From NCBI RefSeq assembly GCF_040807025.1, contig NC_090952.1:22999068-23063067 (forward strand): a DNA stretch of 64,000 bases, in the 5' to 3' direction. Of this stretch, positions 45,901 to 58,339 are shown piece by piece. A program made the translations under genes and the position numbers. Numbering within the stretch: position 1 is the stretch's first letter; each line of letters starts with the position of its first letter. The notes beneath the pieces were generated by a model that was given only the letters and a program-made list of their open reading frames with translations, ran no database searches and was not told the origin of the DNA. Source of the stretch: Struthio camelus (lineage: Eukaryota; Chordata; Aves; Struthioniformes; Struthionidae).

Positions 45901-47612
45901 TACAGCCCCTCCAGCAATAAAAAGCAGCCGGCAAAGCTCGGTGTCAGCCCTTCAGCGCCAGGGTCAGACGCACCAGGGTGGCGCGCGCAGCCCCGAGCCC
46001 CCAGCGCGGAGCAGGCACCACTGGGGCCGGCGGCACCGCGGGAACCACGCCGCCGGGGCTCATCCCGGCGAGGGGCAGCGGGCAGCAGGATCGCTCGGGA
46101 TCCTGGCCAGACCCCTTTTCTATCACCTCTTCAGTCAAATTCTCCACTCCACCCTCTCCAAAAGGCAGGTGGCAAAAGTTTGCCTGATGGGCTTTACGGA
46201 CCCAGGCACGGGGACGGCAGCAAGGGGCTGGGGGCTGGCTCGGGCCCCCGCTCCCGCCGGCCGCAACCGGGGCACCCCGGGGCCAGGGCCGCCCTGGCCA
46301 GAACTGCGCTGCTTTCTGGCAGCGAGTTTATTGACAGCGAAAAGTTTCTAAGAGACTGAACTGACCGGTGAACTGGGGCTGAATTCTGCCCAGAGTTTCA
46401 GAGTAAAAAAAAAAAAAAAGAGAGAGATTAGGAAAAAAATTAGAACGCCAAGAAAAGAATTGAAATTTTTTAAAAAAAGGAACTGATTTGTGAAATGACA
46501 TCTGGGTTAAAAAAAAAAAAAACCCTAACATTTATCTGAGCAACAGAAAGAACCGCAGGCAGATGTGCGGACGGAGAGTCCCGGGCTGGCCAAGAGCTCG
46601 ACCCGGGCAGTGCTGGGCACCCGGGGCCGGGTTTGGCATCCGGCCGCGTGCACCGAAACCCTCCTGCTGCCGGGGACCCCGCTTCATCTCCCGCTCCTCC
46701 GAAAGGGCGCTGCGCTGCAGCTGGTAAGGAGAACTCATTCTGGGTTTTATACCCGTTTAGTTTCTTTAAGTGGTAGGTTTCTCTTTTTTTGGAGGAAAAT
46801 ACTTTTAGGAAAATGCTTATGAGCGTTGTATGGTGCAGCGGGAGTCATGGCAACCTTTAAAGCTACTTTTCAGTATTGAATTTTTTGGTAAGTATTGTCC
46901 CAGGTGCAGGACAGGATCGCTGATAAAGTGTCTCTTTAGAAAAGACTAAGTATTAAGATCTGCTCTTTTCTTCCCGGAGCATAAAGACAACATCTGAAGT
47001 GAAGTCTGCAATATTATCACATGAAAACGTTTTAAAAAGTCATTTCTGGACCCCTTTCTCCTTGGTGTCACAGAGCCGCCAAGTTCTGTGGGACCAGACA
47101 AACCACCAAGTAGCTCCCCAAAAGCCTAAAATAACCACTCATGTGTTTAAGCCACGCTCTCCTCGCCTCAGCTCTGGCCGGACCAACTGCTCGGTTTGCT
47201 GTTAATGGCTTTTCGTTATTGATCCAGTCTCGTTTTGTTAAGGGAGGGAACAAATCTCTCGTCATCAGCACACATCTTACTTAGCAGCAAATTAAAGCAG
47301 AAACAAGAACGCGGGTGCAATAAATGCCTCTCCTGTGTCAGTCCAGTGGCCGGCATTGCCTGGTACCATTTTCACCTTTGTGTTTCTCAGGTCTCTCCGC
47401 GCTGAAGGCAAATCATGTTAGCAATCCAGCAGACCCGACTTTATTTCGACACTTACCTTATCCATCTTCATGTGAAGATATAAACAGAACAGTACAGTCC
47501 CAATCATCTGTGCTACAATAAATACTGTGAGGAAGCACATGAACATTTTCATGGTGCTGGGCGAGGTGCTGCTCATGGGTCTGGGTGCTGCAGGGCTGTA
47601 GGGTTCATTCAT
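42586..47612 (-). CDS. CD40LG: CD40LG, CD40 ligand (TNFSF5), complete, six coding exons
   Basis: A type II membrane TNF-family cytokine on activated T cells; it engages CD40 on B cells and antigen-presenting cells for class switching and germinal-centre help. Span includes introns. Exons 47612-47457, 45823-45686, 44786-44741, 44573-44526, 44266-44204 and 42953-42586 sum to 819 nt, 272 residues plus TAG. Visible parts: a short cytoplasmic tail, a transmembrane helix at about residues 23-46, a stalk to about 145, and a TNF-homology domain at about 147-272. The domain has the LYYIYSQVSF strand, two Cys in the positions of the human intradomain disulfide (SFC and AFC), and the end TYFGIFKL. Sequons: N124-E-T in the stalk, and NVT and NYS near the C-terminus. 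ATG 47612 has A at -3. Confidence 0.97.
44204..44266 (-). CDS. CD40LG: CD40LG exon 5: start of TNF-homology region (130-150)
   Basis: A 63-base exon, acceptor TTGCAG, donor GTACGA (weak). It encodes AEKRQPIAAHLAGAKSSKAV, matching human NPQIAAHVISEASSKTT. Phase 1 on both sides. Confidence 0.95.
44526..44573 (-). CDS. CD40LG: CD40LG exon 4: His/Lys-rich stalk insert (114-129)
   Basis: A 48-base exon between acceptor TTGCAG and donor GTGAGG. It encodes GHEHSHSKGKNETSVA with sequon N124-E-T. The human protein passes from FEMQKGDQ directly to NPQIAAH, so this segment has no counterpart there. What I recall of chicken CD40L has a similar stretch, so it is probably shared among birds. Phase 1 on both sides, so skipping it keeps frame. 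Confidence 0.92.
44741..44786 (-). CDS. CD40LG: CD40LG exon 3: stalk with cleavage-site motif (99-113)
   Basis: A 46-base exon between acceptor TTGCAG and donor GTGAGT. It encodes DGGVSEERPKFEMQK. FEMQKG is also found in human CD40L, where soluble ligand begins at the Met (residue 113, from memory). Phase 0 in, phase 1 out. Confidence 0.94.
45686..45823 (-). CDS. CD40LG: CD40LG exon 2: extracellular stalk (53-98)
   Basis: Acceptor GCCGGCAG. It starts MEEALSLNEDYVFLRKVQKC, parallel to human DERNLHEDFVFMKTIQRC, and ends LQCK. The donor is GTAGAC, weaker than consensus. Phase 0 on both sides. Confidence 0.96.
47457..47612 (-). CDS. CD40LG: CD40LG exon 1: cytoplasmic tail and transmembrane helix (1-52)
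   Basis: Begins MNEPYSPAAPRPMSS; the hydrophobic helix runs MFMCFLTVFIVAQMIGTVLF and on to CLYL. Ends KMDK, followed by donor GTAAGT. Phase 0 out. Confidence 0.97.
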
Positions 47613-47721
47613 CCTCCGGGCAGGCTGCTGGGTCTCCCTCGTCAAACGCACTGCTTGCACGTAGCATGAGAACTGTTGTGTGAGCAGCCGCTACTCAAGG
47701 GATACAGGTTGCAGCAACCTA

Positions 47722-47736
47722 CACTTCCTGGAAAAA
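47722..47736 (-). promoter_or_regulatory. Composite ETS/NFAT-like site upstream of CD40LG
   Basis: Plus-strand CACTTCCTGGAAAAA holds CAGGAAGTG (ETS consensus) on the minus strand directly abutting GGAAAAA (NFAT core), about 110-125 bases upstream of the CD40LG ATG. Human CD40LG has a functional proximal NFAT site close to its start. The match is seen; function is inferred. Confidence 0.5.
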
Positions 47737-47759
47737 ACCCTTCGTAGTGGGTAGGTTTG

Positions 47760-50700
47760 TTCACGACTGTCTCCCACAACAAAAAAAAGGTTGCTTAGAC
47801 TTTCTTCTCTTGTGCACTTCCATGCTTTTTCCTACCGTCCTACCAGAAGCAGTTAGAAATTCTTATTCCATGTATTCATATTTGCCTTCGAAACACTCCA
47901 GACTGTGCCCCAATGATTTTTTCCTATCGTGGATGAATGTTTCGCAGCTGACTGTCTTTAAAGAAACGAAGACCGCAAATCCACGGGCAGAGCTGCTGAG
48001 GTGCAGCGTGGGCTGCCAGGGCTTAGGAAGCACGTGGAAAGCTGGTCGTTTCTCAAGAGGGGAAGAAAGTCCTTTTGCTCTCTGGTTCCTTCACTGAGGA
48101 GGATGAGTTTGCAGTTAAGCCGCTTGGCTAAGGCGGGTGGGCTGTGCTGGCTTCTGGACTTGCCTTGTGCTCTGCATGGGTGAAGGCACAGCAGGTTTCT
48201 GCCCAGTTAGATGGGGTGCTCCTGGAGCAAGGCCATCTCTACGGGCCCCGGGAGCCCAGCGTGCGCCCAGCCTCCATGCTCCTTGACGGACAGCAGGTCT
48301 TTGGGTCTCGAGGCTGCCTCTTGGCCCTCTGTTTGGAGAGACAAGTTTTCAGCAGCTTTCGCAGTACCTCAGTGAGGTGCTCACCCTGCATCCAAGAGCA
48401 CAAGTATGCTCAGACAGTGTCCTCACTTATACATGTATAACTATGTCTATTTTCATGGGCATGGAAAGGACTCTTGGGGCAGCTGGGCACTCCTGCCAGC
48501 TGCTGACCTCCCTGGGTAGCCTCAAAGCAACCTTGGACAACCTCAACCCTGTGTCCCATGGTGACACTCAGCCTCTGCTTCTCCAGCCAGCACCAGGGGG
48601 GTAACATCCTGCCGCCGCTTGCCTTGTCTGCCCAGATTCAGAGCTCCTCAGGGCACCTGGCACTTGTCCGGCCTTGCAGCACTCGTGCGATAATTTCAGA
48701 TACCTGCAGAGGGGTCCTCACTGCTTGCGACAAGGGGCAGATCTCCCATCCTCCAGGCTAGTGGAAAGAACAAATCTAGGCATCTGCTGGGGCGCAGAGG
48801 ACAAGAGCTGCACGGCTGCGGCACGAGGCCGGCTGCCTGCAGGGAGGGCTGGGGCTCTGTGTTAAAGGCAGTGATCAAATTGTCGTGTAAAGTTGTTTTG
48901 AAAGTAGTATGCTAAAGGCAATGCTCTTATCAGATGTGCATACAGCAAATAAAGGGTAGGATCCTTCTAGAAGCAGCAGGGTGCTGAGCAGGGCACTGCT
49001 TTCTGGCAGCCCAGGGAGAGGAGGGGACTCAGCGCCTTGTTGGGTTGCTCAGTGCCTTGCAGGATTGAGTCCAGCATTTGCTGTTGCTGCCTACCCACTC
49101 GCTCGCATCCTGTCCTGTGTGGTTAGGGCGCTGTTAGCTGCAGATGCAAACGCTAGTAACAAAGCACAAACAGCTCTGCAACCAAGCCAGCATTTGACCT
49201 TGGCAGGTCACCATGTTCCTAAATATAGCACCCAAGTCACAAGCGTACGACAGCACCAGGGGCTTTGCTGGCAGCAACTCAGTGGCTGAGCAGCAGTCGA
49301 CCAGCGGCCGAGACCTTGCTCAGAGCCCCAGGGCCGTCACCCCTCCAGCACCGGGGGCAGTTTTGGTGCAGGGCTGACAGCACTGGGGCCAGGGGGAGGA
49401 CAGAGCTGTGCTCCACAGCATTGCCTTGGCTTTCTAGAGGACGCCGGGGGTCCTGCCAGCGGCAGCCCACAGCTCATGCATCTCCCCGTCCCAGGCTTGC
49501 CTGGCTCTGCCAGCTCTCCAGGGCAGGACCAGCTTCACAGCCGCGCAGGAACATCATCCCAGAGGGTGCTGAGGACACCCCGTGCTGGGTGGCGAAAGTG
49601 GCTCCCCTTGGTATCAGTGGGGCTTTGGACCTGGTCCTTGGCCCAGCCATGCAAGGGATGGAGCCAGCGAGCCACCTGAGGGCAGTGCCAAGCCAGTGAC
49701 TTCATTCCCTTTTACCCTGCAGCTGGCATCATCTTTGGGAACGCCAGTCCCGGCCACCGCACAGAGCTCTGAGCTGAAACCTGGCACCAAGGCATGACCT
49801 CTGCCATGGGGAGTCTGCCACCTTCACAGCAAAAAAAGTCAGTTCATGGTGGCCACCTTTGAAGCCAGTGCACGTGGCAAGGGCCACAGACCCGCTGATA
49901 TGCAGGGTCTGGGGCACCACTCTGTGGATCACCCTCTTCGCCTGGTCTCCAAAGTCCTAGCGCGATGGCTTAACGTGATGGCAATCATCGACATTTTCCA
50001 AGGCTCTTCAGCATTTCTTCCGAATTTAGCAGTCATATTTGGGGAAACTCTTTAAATGAGAAACAAAATGACATGCAAAGTCATTACTTAATACCTTCCC
50101 CGAATCCTGAGCATTAAGGTAATCTTGAAATGTGTGAAACCACAGCAATGAGTCGTGCAGAGAACTGCAAGTGAGGTTTTGCAGATATTCCTAAGCCCTG
50201 GCTGTCACCTGCAGATGAAACTTGTTTCAAGCAGCTTCTGGATAGCTACCCATCTCCGTTTCACCGAAATGAGAGGAACCTGTAAGTAACACCGGAAACC
50301 CCTAGCGCATCGCTATCCGGATAGCACGCACCTTGCTAGGGAGGCCAGAGCTGGGGCTCCTGCTCAGAGGGGCCGGCGAATTCGATGAGGTGACTGGGGA
50401 AAGTCTCCGATTATGGGTACCCGATGCAAAACTTCGCAGGAGAGCTGGTGAGCTTGTTCTGGAAACGAGGAAACCGAGACTCGCTAGTCACTAGCGCCCT
50501 GACGAACAGAAACGGGTGGAAAATATGACACGGGGAATCCTGGCAGAGCTTCGTCAGCGCACCTCACCGGGAGGGCTGGCTGACAGCTCCTCTTCGGGAA
50601 ACCATTGCTTCATATCGGCAATCCAGCCTGTCGTCACTCCGCACTTCAGCGCTCGTGGCTGTTGCAGACCTGGCAAGCTGATGTGGGAGCAACCCCTTGG

Positions 50701-52855
50701 GCTTCCGCTCCCACAGTTTCCTCTACGCCGGGCACAGCAGGAGCAGAGCTGACGGCGTCACACCGCCAAAGAGGTGCTGGCTGCAGAGGAAGGCAGGCTC
50801 CTTTGGTCCATCCCGTCACCTTGACCGTCCAACTCCGGAGGACCTGGGAGGACAGAGCAGGGTTTGCTGCATTGTTGGCCCTTGGGGGTACCACGTGGCC
50901 CAGGAGACATGCTCTGATGCCCATCTCACTGTTTCACATAGGGCATGGTGGGGATGGGGAGAGACACCCTGTGTCCTCAAGGTCTTGAATAAGGCCAAAA
51001 TCCGTGTTAGCCTATGCCAGGTCCAGGCAACACTGTGGATGCTCCTCCTTGACCACTTGGCTGCTGTAGACACCAGAGGGAGCATAGCGGAGGGGGCACA
51101 TCCTTGGGGAAAGAGAGGCATAGTCCATAGACACCCTGGGGAATGGAGAGTAGACCCAACACAGGGGCAAAGAGCCTGCCCACCTGTCATTTCCCAGGGA
51201 AGGTGAAGTCTGCTCAGCGTGAGCCCACCACCAAGAAACCAGAAGGGTTTTTCCTTCACCCTTCAGGCTCTCTGAACATAGCTGTACCAGCTGCCTGTGA
51301 ACCCAAAGTGGCACGGTTCCTACAGCCAGATAACCTCCGACCGAGACGATGGGAAAATGTGATCCATCGCTTGCATTCCTATTGACCTAGTTGCAGTATT
51401 TCCGCTGATCAGCAAATTGTCTCCACTGTACTCGGCGCTCAAAGCTTTGTTTACCAAGAAAATATCCGGTTGCCTGCCCCAGTGATCTGTCAAACGCCGG
51501 TAGCATTTCTGAATGCAATAAGGTGAAAGCTGATGAAAAGAGAGTGATTTTTCTGGGTGCTCTCTGTGGTTTTGTAACTAGCTATTTAAAATGTGCTGCT
51601 TATCCCACATATTCTTTACAATTAACAAAAGTTAGGTATTGAGAACAACACATTCAGAAAGAAGATTTTATTCTGAGTCACAAAAAGCGTTTGCCTATGA
51701 TGCCGTGGGAGGGATTCAGAAGGGAACCTATGAGATCTACATTAGTCCCTTCAGCACGGGGCTACAGTCAGAAGGGAAAATTGAGCTTTTCCATGTTTTG
51801 TTTTGTGATTTCCTTAGGTTTTCCCTCTCCTGCACCCCTGGAGATCTAACGTCTCCAGGATTAACCCTGTCGACAGACAGAAGGCGAGAACAGGTATAGC
51901 CATAGCACCACAGCAAACATCACCAGCATCTGGAGAAAGGCTATATTGCAGTTTCCATTCATTTTTTAGCTTGATGTTAATTAGAGAAAGCTTTCAGAGT
52001 CTAGAGTAGCAAGAAACTGCCTCGGGAATAGGAGAAAGTGTTATTGCTTGGGATGGTCACATCTCTTTGTGGAAGAAAAGCCCAGGAGAGAGTGGTGGTA
52101 GCTACTACCACAGCAGCTGCAGTCAAATCACTCTCTACGAATGGTCCCTCACCCATAGAAACACCTGCGCGGAGGTTATCAAAAGTCTTGGTCTCCAGCA
52201 GGTGTGAAGCGAGCCCTCCCAAGCCAGGGCTCGGGCTCGGACTCGTTGGCCTCCAGCCCTGCCACTGGGGAGAGCCAGCAGGCAGCAGAGCCAGGCTGCA
52301 GCCCCGGGGGTCTCAGCCCACCATGTCCCGTGGCTCCGCGCCGTCCCCCAGCTCTGATGTGGCCCCTGCTACTTGGGCTAGACCTTTTGGGGGCGCAGGC
52401 AGGTCGGGCCAGGGAGCAGAGAGGGACATCTCCCCCTTCCCTGCCACCCCACAGAGCAGCAAAGGGTGATAGAAAAAAGCTGCTGGAGATGGCACCGGGA
52501 TGCTGCTGTCCCTCTGAGGCGCTCCACTGTTGTCCTTCTCCCAGGACTGTCACCCACCCGGCCTCCTTCCCTCCGTCCGTCCTCCCGCCCCTGCCCTGCC
52601 ACACCACCCACGGATGCCCCCGAGCCAGCCTTTCCCTAGGGGGCCCAGCCGGATGAAGAGCAGAGAAACAAGCCCCTAGTGATGCCTTGGAGGACGGAGG
52701 GCCCCCGGGGGGGGGCCCGGCTCTGGTGCCACATCTGGGCTGCACATCTGGGCTGCAGTGCCAGCCCTGCCACGCCACGGGCGAGCTCGTCGCCGCGACC
52801 TGCTGGTGCTGAACCTTATTGAACCCGCGAAACCACAAATCGCGCTAGAAACTTC
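47760..52855. other. Region upstream of CD40LG without a recognised gene
   Basis: Non-repetitive sequence of moderate GC. Open frames up to 169 codons exist on both strands, but none carries a domain I recognise. No tRNA, rRNA or transposon was seen. Confidence 0.5.
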
Positions 52856-52859
52856 TTGC

Positions 52860-53750
52860 TGCGGACGCCTGCGCCTACTGCTCCCGACTTCCTAAAAATA
52901 GCGCCGGGCGCGGGGAGCCCGGTGGCACGGCCCCGGCGCTGCCAAACAAGCCCCTGCTGCCTGAGTCAGAGCGGAAGAAAGCAGGAGGCAGGAGCACCCC
53001 GCGCGCCCGGCCGGGAGCCACGCGCGGAGGCCCGCCGCCATCAAAGCCGAAGCGAAAGGCACCGGCGAGGCTCTGCCCTTTCATGTCGCCAGAGGAGCGG
53101 GGAAGAGCAAAACCTGCGGGAGGCCGCGGGGCCGGCGGCCGCCTCCTACGGCGCGGCGGGCCGCGGTGGGTGGGGAGGGTCCCGGCAGCGCCGGTACCTC
53201 GCCTCTTCCTCCCCCATCCCGCCCCGGCGATACCGGACCGAAACGCAGACGTGACTGTGTCTTCTGCATCCGCGTGGGACTCGCCAACAAAACAAAAGCC
53301 TCCGGAGTGGGGACATGCTCGCTTCCCGGCCGGGCTGCCCGGCGGGTGCTCTCGGGGGCCGGCGCTGCGGGGACCAGAGCCGTCTCCCCACGGCCGGGCT
53401 GCCCGCCCCTCGCCTCCCGCCCCCGGCCCCCTGGGTGTGAAATGCCAGCAGGTGACGGTTTTCCCCTCCGCCGTAAGGAGGGTTTGGCAGCCCTTGGATG
53501 CGATTCAGGGGATGATGCTCGGCGCAGCGCCGGGCAGGATGGGATCCCAAGGATTCGGGGTAGACGCTCTTGCAGGAGGCGGGTGAGACACCACGCATAA
53601 AGGCTGCATTTCGGCAGGCGCCCCGCGCCTCCCACCCAGCTGCCTCCGCTGCCTGCTTTGCAGCCCCTTCGCGGACGCGGATCCGAAAGCGGGGAGGCGA
53701 CGTGTCTGCGCCCCGGCGGCACCTGCGCTGGCTCCCCTGCTGGAAATGCT
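52860..53750. promoter_or_regulatory. CpG island, unassigned promoter upstream of CD40LG
   Basis: GC-rich, CpG-dense block of about 0.9 kb bordered by ordinary sequence. A perfect MEF2-type CTAAAAATAG lies at 52892-52901 and an AP-1 site TGAGTCA at 52962-52968 on its left edge. Open frames run through it on both strands (299 codons on minus, 167 on plus), as expected from composition. No first exon could be assigned, so strand and gene are unknown. Confidence 0.6.
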
Positions 53751-53759
53751 CCTGCCCTA

Positions 53760-56700
53760 TGTGTGAGACCGCTCTGTCTGATGGTCACTGGGAGCTGTTT
53801 GCAGGATTTGACCCATAGGCTTTGGCAGATTACTCCTTTTTTCCGGCAAAGCCTTGGGTCAGCAGACGCTGGAGCCGCTGCAGAACTGAAGGGGGAGAGC
53901 CTTTTCCCCGGGGGCAGCAGCGAGGAGCAAGGAAGAAGGCAATGGGGTGCCTGAGCACGCAAAAGCATTATTTTCCCCATTCTGATTCCTGTGAAACAAA
54001 CCCCTGCTTGGCAGATGAGGGCCTTTAAATGTCCTCTGCAATTTCAGAGCTTTGCTCAGTTTAAACCCAGAAGCCAGCAATGAATTAGCTGGCCTCCTGC
54101 TCAGCCTTTCTCCCCTCTCCTGTCTCTCCAGGAGCTGGGCACTGAGCCCAAACCCTTGCATGGGTTCACAACCAGGGTTATGCACCTGGAGCCTGGATTC
54201 AAAATTATCAAGAGCTGGAGACTCTACCATGGTTAAATTGGCAGCCACAGATTTAATCTGCAGCCTTTCTCTCCTGCACTAAGTGATCCTCTAGTACCAC
54301 ACTCCCCCTCTGAAGACAATATTCATGCAAATTACTCTTCTCTCATCTTTTTCAATAACCCAGCACACTGAGCTCTGTCAGGCTTTCATCGTAGGGCTTT
54401 TTTCACCTCTGTGGTTCTCACTGCCCTGGTTGAGCTTGTCGTCTTTTCTGCCCTCCCACCCCCTGGCCTCTCTCTCGCTGCCCTGTAAAAGCCCTGGGAG
54501 GGTGCGCGCAGCCCAGCCACGCTGCTCACGTGGTCAGTGGCTTCGGCCAAGCCAGGATCGATGCTGCACCGTGCGGGAAGGTGAGCAGAATTGCCAGGAT
54601 GCTTCTGGAGCCAGGGCTGTTTTTCAGCCTGTGCTACGTGGTTTGAACCACCGCACAAGACGGAAAGTGAAGGCACATTGCGGTGTACTTTCTTCCCTTC
54701 CACTCAGCATGGAACCCAGCCACACTGGAGCAGTGGCAGCAGGAACTAAGACGATTGGTTTCTAAATCTTGTTATTAATATTTCCACTTGCATTAAGGTG
54801 GACCTTGGATGCCACGGGTGAGCCTGAGGCACAGAAGCATCGGGCAGCGGGAGACAGCGGCTCTGCTTGCACACCAAGTGGCTGAGACAGGCTGGGCTGG
54901 GACATCTCCGGCCCTGCACAAACACAGTCACCCTCGCAAAGGAGGGGGGAAAGCACAAGGTCAGCTCCAAGCATAAGTCCCCTCAGGGTCATTGCAAACA
55001 CTTGCACGGCCTAAGGTGAGCACTGAGCCAGTGCTGGGCAGATATGTTCTGTGAGCACCTCAGCCCTTCTCTGGGACTTACCACTACTGCAGAGAAGGCA
55101 GCACCTGGGGGCAGCTGGGATCTGTGCTCGAGTGGAAGTCCACTCACTGCCACGCTCCCTAGTAAATGCTCAATCTGAGATCCAAAATGACAGGACAATG
55201 CACACTTGGTTAGAGCCAACAAAAATGATCTTGGGTGGCTTGCAAGGCAATGCACAGGCAGAGCAGAGTCTCCTTCCATTGCATGCAATAGAGACTGCAA
55301 TGGAAACCCACAGCCTTTTCATCTTAGCACTGTAAGCAGTAATGCTTTGAGCCAGGCATGTAGGCATTTCTGCTCTCGTGAGGAGCCCTCTCCTTGAGCA
55401 GCACTAGCCCTGCCCTTGCTGGCACCCTGCTGCTTGAGTGCTTCCCCGAACCCTGCTGGTTTGCAGCAGACTCAGCCACAGCTTGCTCCTAGGCCATGCT
55501 GCAATCGTCCGAGCTCTGGAAAGTGATTCTGCTGACAAATCCATCATAAAAAAACACTAGGTTGCCAGAGAGACTGCAGAGAACAGATGCTAAAACAACT
55601 CTGCCATCTACTGACTCCTTAGACTCCCCTTCCTCCCTCCCTGCATCCATCCATCCCTCCATCCATCCTGCGCACGGCCACCCAGACTCACTTCTGCTCA
55701 GCAAGGCAAGTTGTTGCTAAGAAGAAGGTGCCTCAATGCAGACATGCGATGCAGTGAGCGATGCTGGAGAAACTCTGCAAGCAGAGCACGCATGGAGACC
55801 CACTTTTCTGCTGCTCTAAGCGCTCCGGGTAACCACGGACCAGCTTCAGGCTGCAAAGCAAAGAGCTTCGTGGCGAGAAGAGCAAGATAAAGCTGCACTC
55901 CAGTAAAAGCTGCTGCCAACAGAATGGTGTTTGTAGCACCCGGGCCAGGCACACATCCTGCTTTAAGCAGCGGGCAAGGCTGACTCTCATCAAAGCATTG
56001 CTGTTTTGGGAATTTCTCCCTCTGAGTAGACCCCAGCTGCAGCTTTTTCTGTACATGGCAGGGGAAGCATCTCCCTATGGTCAGAGCATCCGTCCTAGCC
56101 ATCTGACCATCTCTGCTTTCCCCAGAGCCAGTGGGAGCAGAGCTCAGCACAGAATCCAGATCTGGCTTAGCATTTGCTCGCTTGGATTGCTGGCCTTGTT
56201 GCAGCACGTAGCAGTCGTAGTTGGGGAGAGCATGTCACAGCTACCAGCTACTGCAGAGGAAATCAGCAAGGGCTGGGGCCAGCATCCGTTTCTTTTTGCG
56301 ACACCATGTCCAGAGAAGTTGCAAAGCCCAGGTCCAGGCTGCGTGTGACCCTGCTCTGCAGGTGTCACCTACCACCACAGTGGCATGGCCAACCCCTTGG
56401 CCTGGGGTGCATTTCAGCCCTTTTGGAGGAAGTACCACACATAAGCTGTACCTAAAATATTGAACAGCAAGATCAAATCAGCACAATCTCTCTAGTAAAA
56501 GTTGGCCTGAGTTACAGGTGGTCAGAAGGATCCTTGCTCCAAAGCCAGGTCCTGGCTGGGTTTAGGAGAGGGCAGCGGGGTGGGCCTGGGTGGTTCCAGA
56601 GTCTTGACCAAGATGGCTTTGCAAGGATGTCCCCAGCAGCTTCACTCCTGAGGGGATGTGGTAAGCTGATGTACTTGAAGTGCCTGAAGAGCCAGACCTT

Positions 56701-57780
56701 GCATTGATCATTCCCAGATCCGTGCCGCTGCCAAAGCAAAGCACTGCCGAGCAAGTAGGTGTTTCGGTAGGAAACCAGCACGGATGGCCAGGCCCACCAG
56801 CAGCCTCTGACAAGCCTGGCAGATTCCTTGGCGTGTGCCCCCTGCCCTGCCTGCAAGCAGCTGTAAGAAACGCTGCGTGAAGCTAGTCTTCTCCATCACG
56901 TACATTTTAAGACCAAAAGGATCTTGAGGCAGGGAGTCTGCAGCAGATCATAGCACAGCCTCTCCCAGGCAAGATTTGGATAATTTTAATACTCAGTCCT
57001 CTCTTTGCCACTCAAACCACATCACGGCACGGGTCTGAGAGCAACCCCCTCCGGCTGGTGCTCCCACACATGCAGGGCTGGGTGTCCCAAGAAGGCAGAG
57101 CCTTATGAGCAGCCGCCTGGTGAAAAAATGGCAGTTTGTGTTTCTACTGACCCTGATCACTGTGAACGTTGCAATTCCTGCACCAGACTGCTCCAAGGTG
57201 CCAAAGGGACAGAGCAAAGAGATTTTACATAGCATAGGGCTTGCCCTTACCCTGCCCCCATACTGCAGTGTCTGAGAAGAGGCATTTCCAAGAAAGGTGG
57301 CTCCAGCCACAGTGAATCACAGCCCTGCCGTGTGAGCCGGACATCTGTCCTGCCAGGATCATCATATGCATAAAGTGCTACAGCCCCTGTGGCTCTCTGA
57401 ACTTGTGAACAAATCTACTGCTGTTTCTAGGCAGAAGCCAGTCTTCCTGGCGGATGTGTAGTGCCTCTCAGAGCTTGCAGAGACGCGATGTTCCCAGGAG
57501 TCCCAGCTCTAGGGCAGGCATGCAGAGTGTGAAACCCTTCTTGCTGCTACGCATTACATTGCTGTTGATCTTTGGGTACGGCTACATGAACAGGAGCAAG
57601 ATAGTGTGAACAAAGTGCCACTTCCCTGGGTTCTGTCTGTGGTTGCTTGCACCTTGTTCACAGAGGGCTGAGATACCTCAGCTCATCTCACATTTACCAC
57701 AGGGGCTGGGCATGCTACCAGGCAGCTTCTGAAGAGCAGCTGCAGTGCTGGGAGCCCTAAACTGGCCCATCTCACACGGG
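53760..57780. other. Region without a recognised gene
   Basis: Ordinary sequence with a small (CATC)n patch near 55640-55670 and no recognisable coding, RNA or mobile feature. A minus-strand ATTAAA at 56985-56990 could serve the candidate exon at 57782-57910. Confidence 0.45.
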
Positions 57781-57781
57781 C

Positions 57782-57910
57782 TCATTTGCGGCTCTTGAAG
57801 CTCTGGTCGCGGACCTGCTTCTTGGCATGCTCGGGCTGCGATGAGCCGGCAGTGGGGAGCCCCATGGTTCTTGGGAAGTGCCCAGAATACTTCACCCGCC
57901 TTCTCCTTTC
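57782..57910 (-). CDS. Candidate terminal coding exon, unknown protein
   Basis: Minus strand: acceptor CACCCACCTACCTCCAG, then 42 codons in phase 0 reading ERRRRVKYSGHFPRTMGLPT and ending DQSFKSRK, TGA. The basic C-terminus and good acceptor make it look like a real last exon. I do not recognise the protein and cannot connect it to an upstream exon. It does not resemble VGLL1, HTATSF1 or BRS3, which lie near CD40LG in human. Confidence 0.25.
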   Translation of the reverse strand, partial: ERRRRVKYSGHFPRTMGLPTAGSSQPEHAKKQVRDQSFKSRK

Positions 57911-58339
57911 CTGGAGGTAGGTGGGTGAACGAACAGGCAACATAAGCACCTCATCGATTAAGACTTTGCAGTTGACCCACCCAACTTTATAGGTTTTTTT
58001 AAAGAGCCTTCAGGAACACTTTTGCCCTGTTCTTTGGCTGACGATTGATTTCCACCCCCTCACCTGCTTCCTCACTGCCCTGGCTATGCCGTGAAGACAG
58101 AGTGGGTTCATCCTTCCAAGGGCATCATCCACATGTTATTGGAGCGACAAAACCTCTGTTTAACTACAGAAAAAATTTGGTTTGTTATAACACTCCAGTT
58201 AGGAGAGGATGGGGCTGAAAACCTTAAATGAAGACAATAATCTCTATCCATTATCAGCTCCTCCAAAGTCAAGTCACGCTAGAGGAGCAAACTTCATCTA
58301 AAAAGCATTGTGCCGAACTTTATCTTATGCATAACAAAC

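Noticed and set aside
47610..47660. N-terminal extension of CD40LG upstream of 47612
   Set aside because: The upstream codon is GTG, not ATG. The ATG at 47612 has a purine at -3 and gives MNEPYSP, as in the avian protein I recall.
51071..51083. CTCF-like core (caccagagggagc) upstream of CD40LG
   Set aside because: Only a partial match with substitutions at key positions; such matches are frequent in 64 kb, so not listed as a site.
53081..53980. 299-codon minus-strand open frame in the 53-kb CpG island
   Set aside because: It matches the composition effect seen in the other GC-rich blocks, with overlapping plus frames and no recognisable domain or clear splice context.
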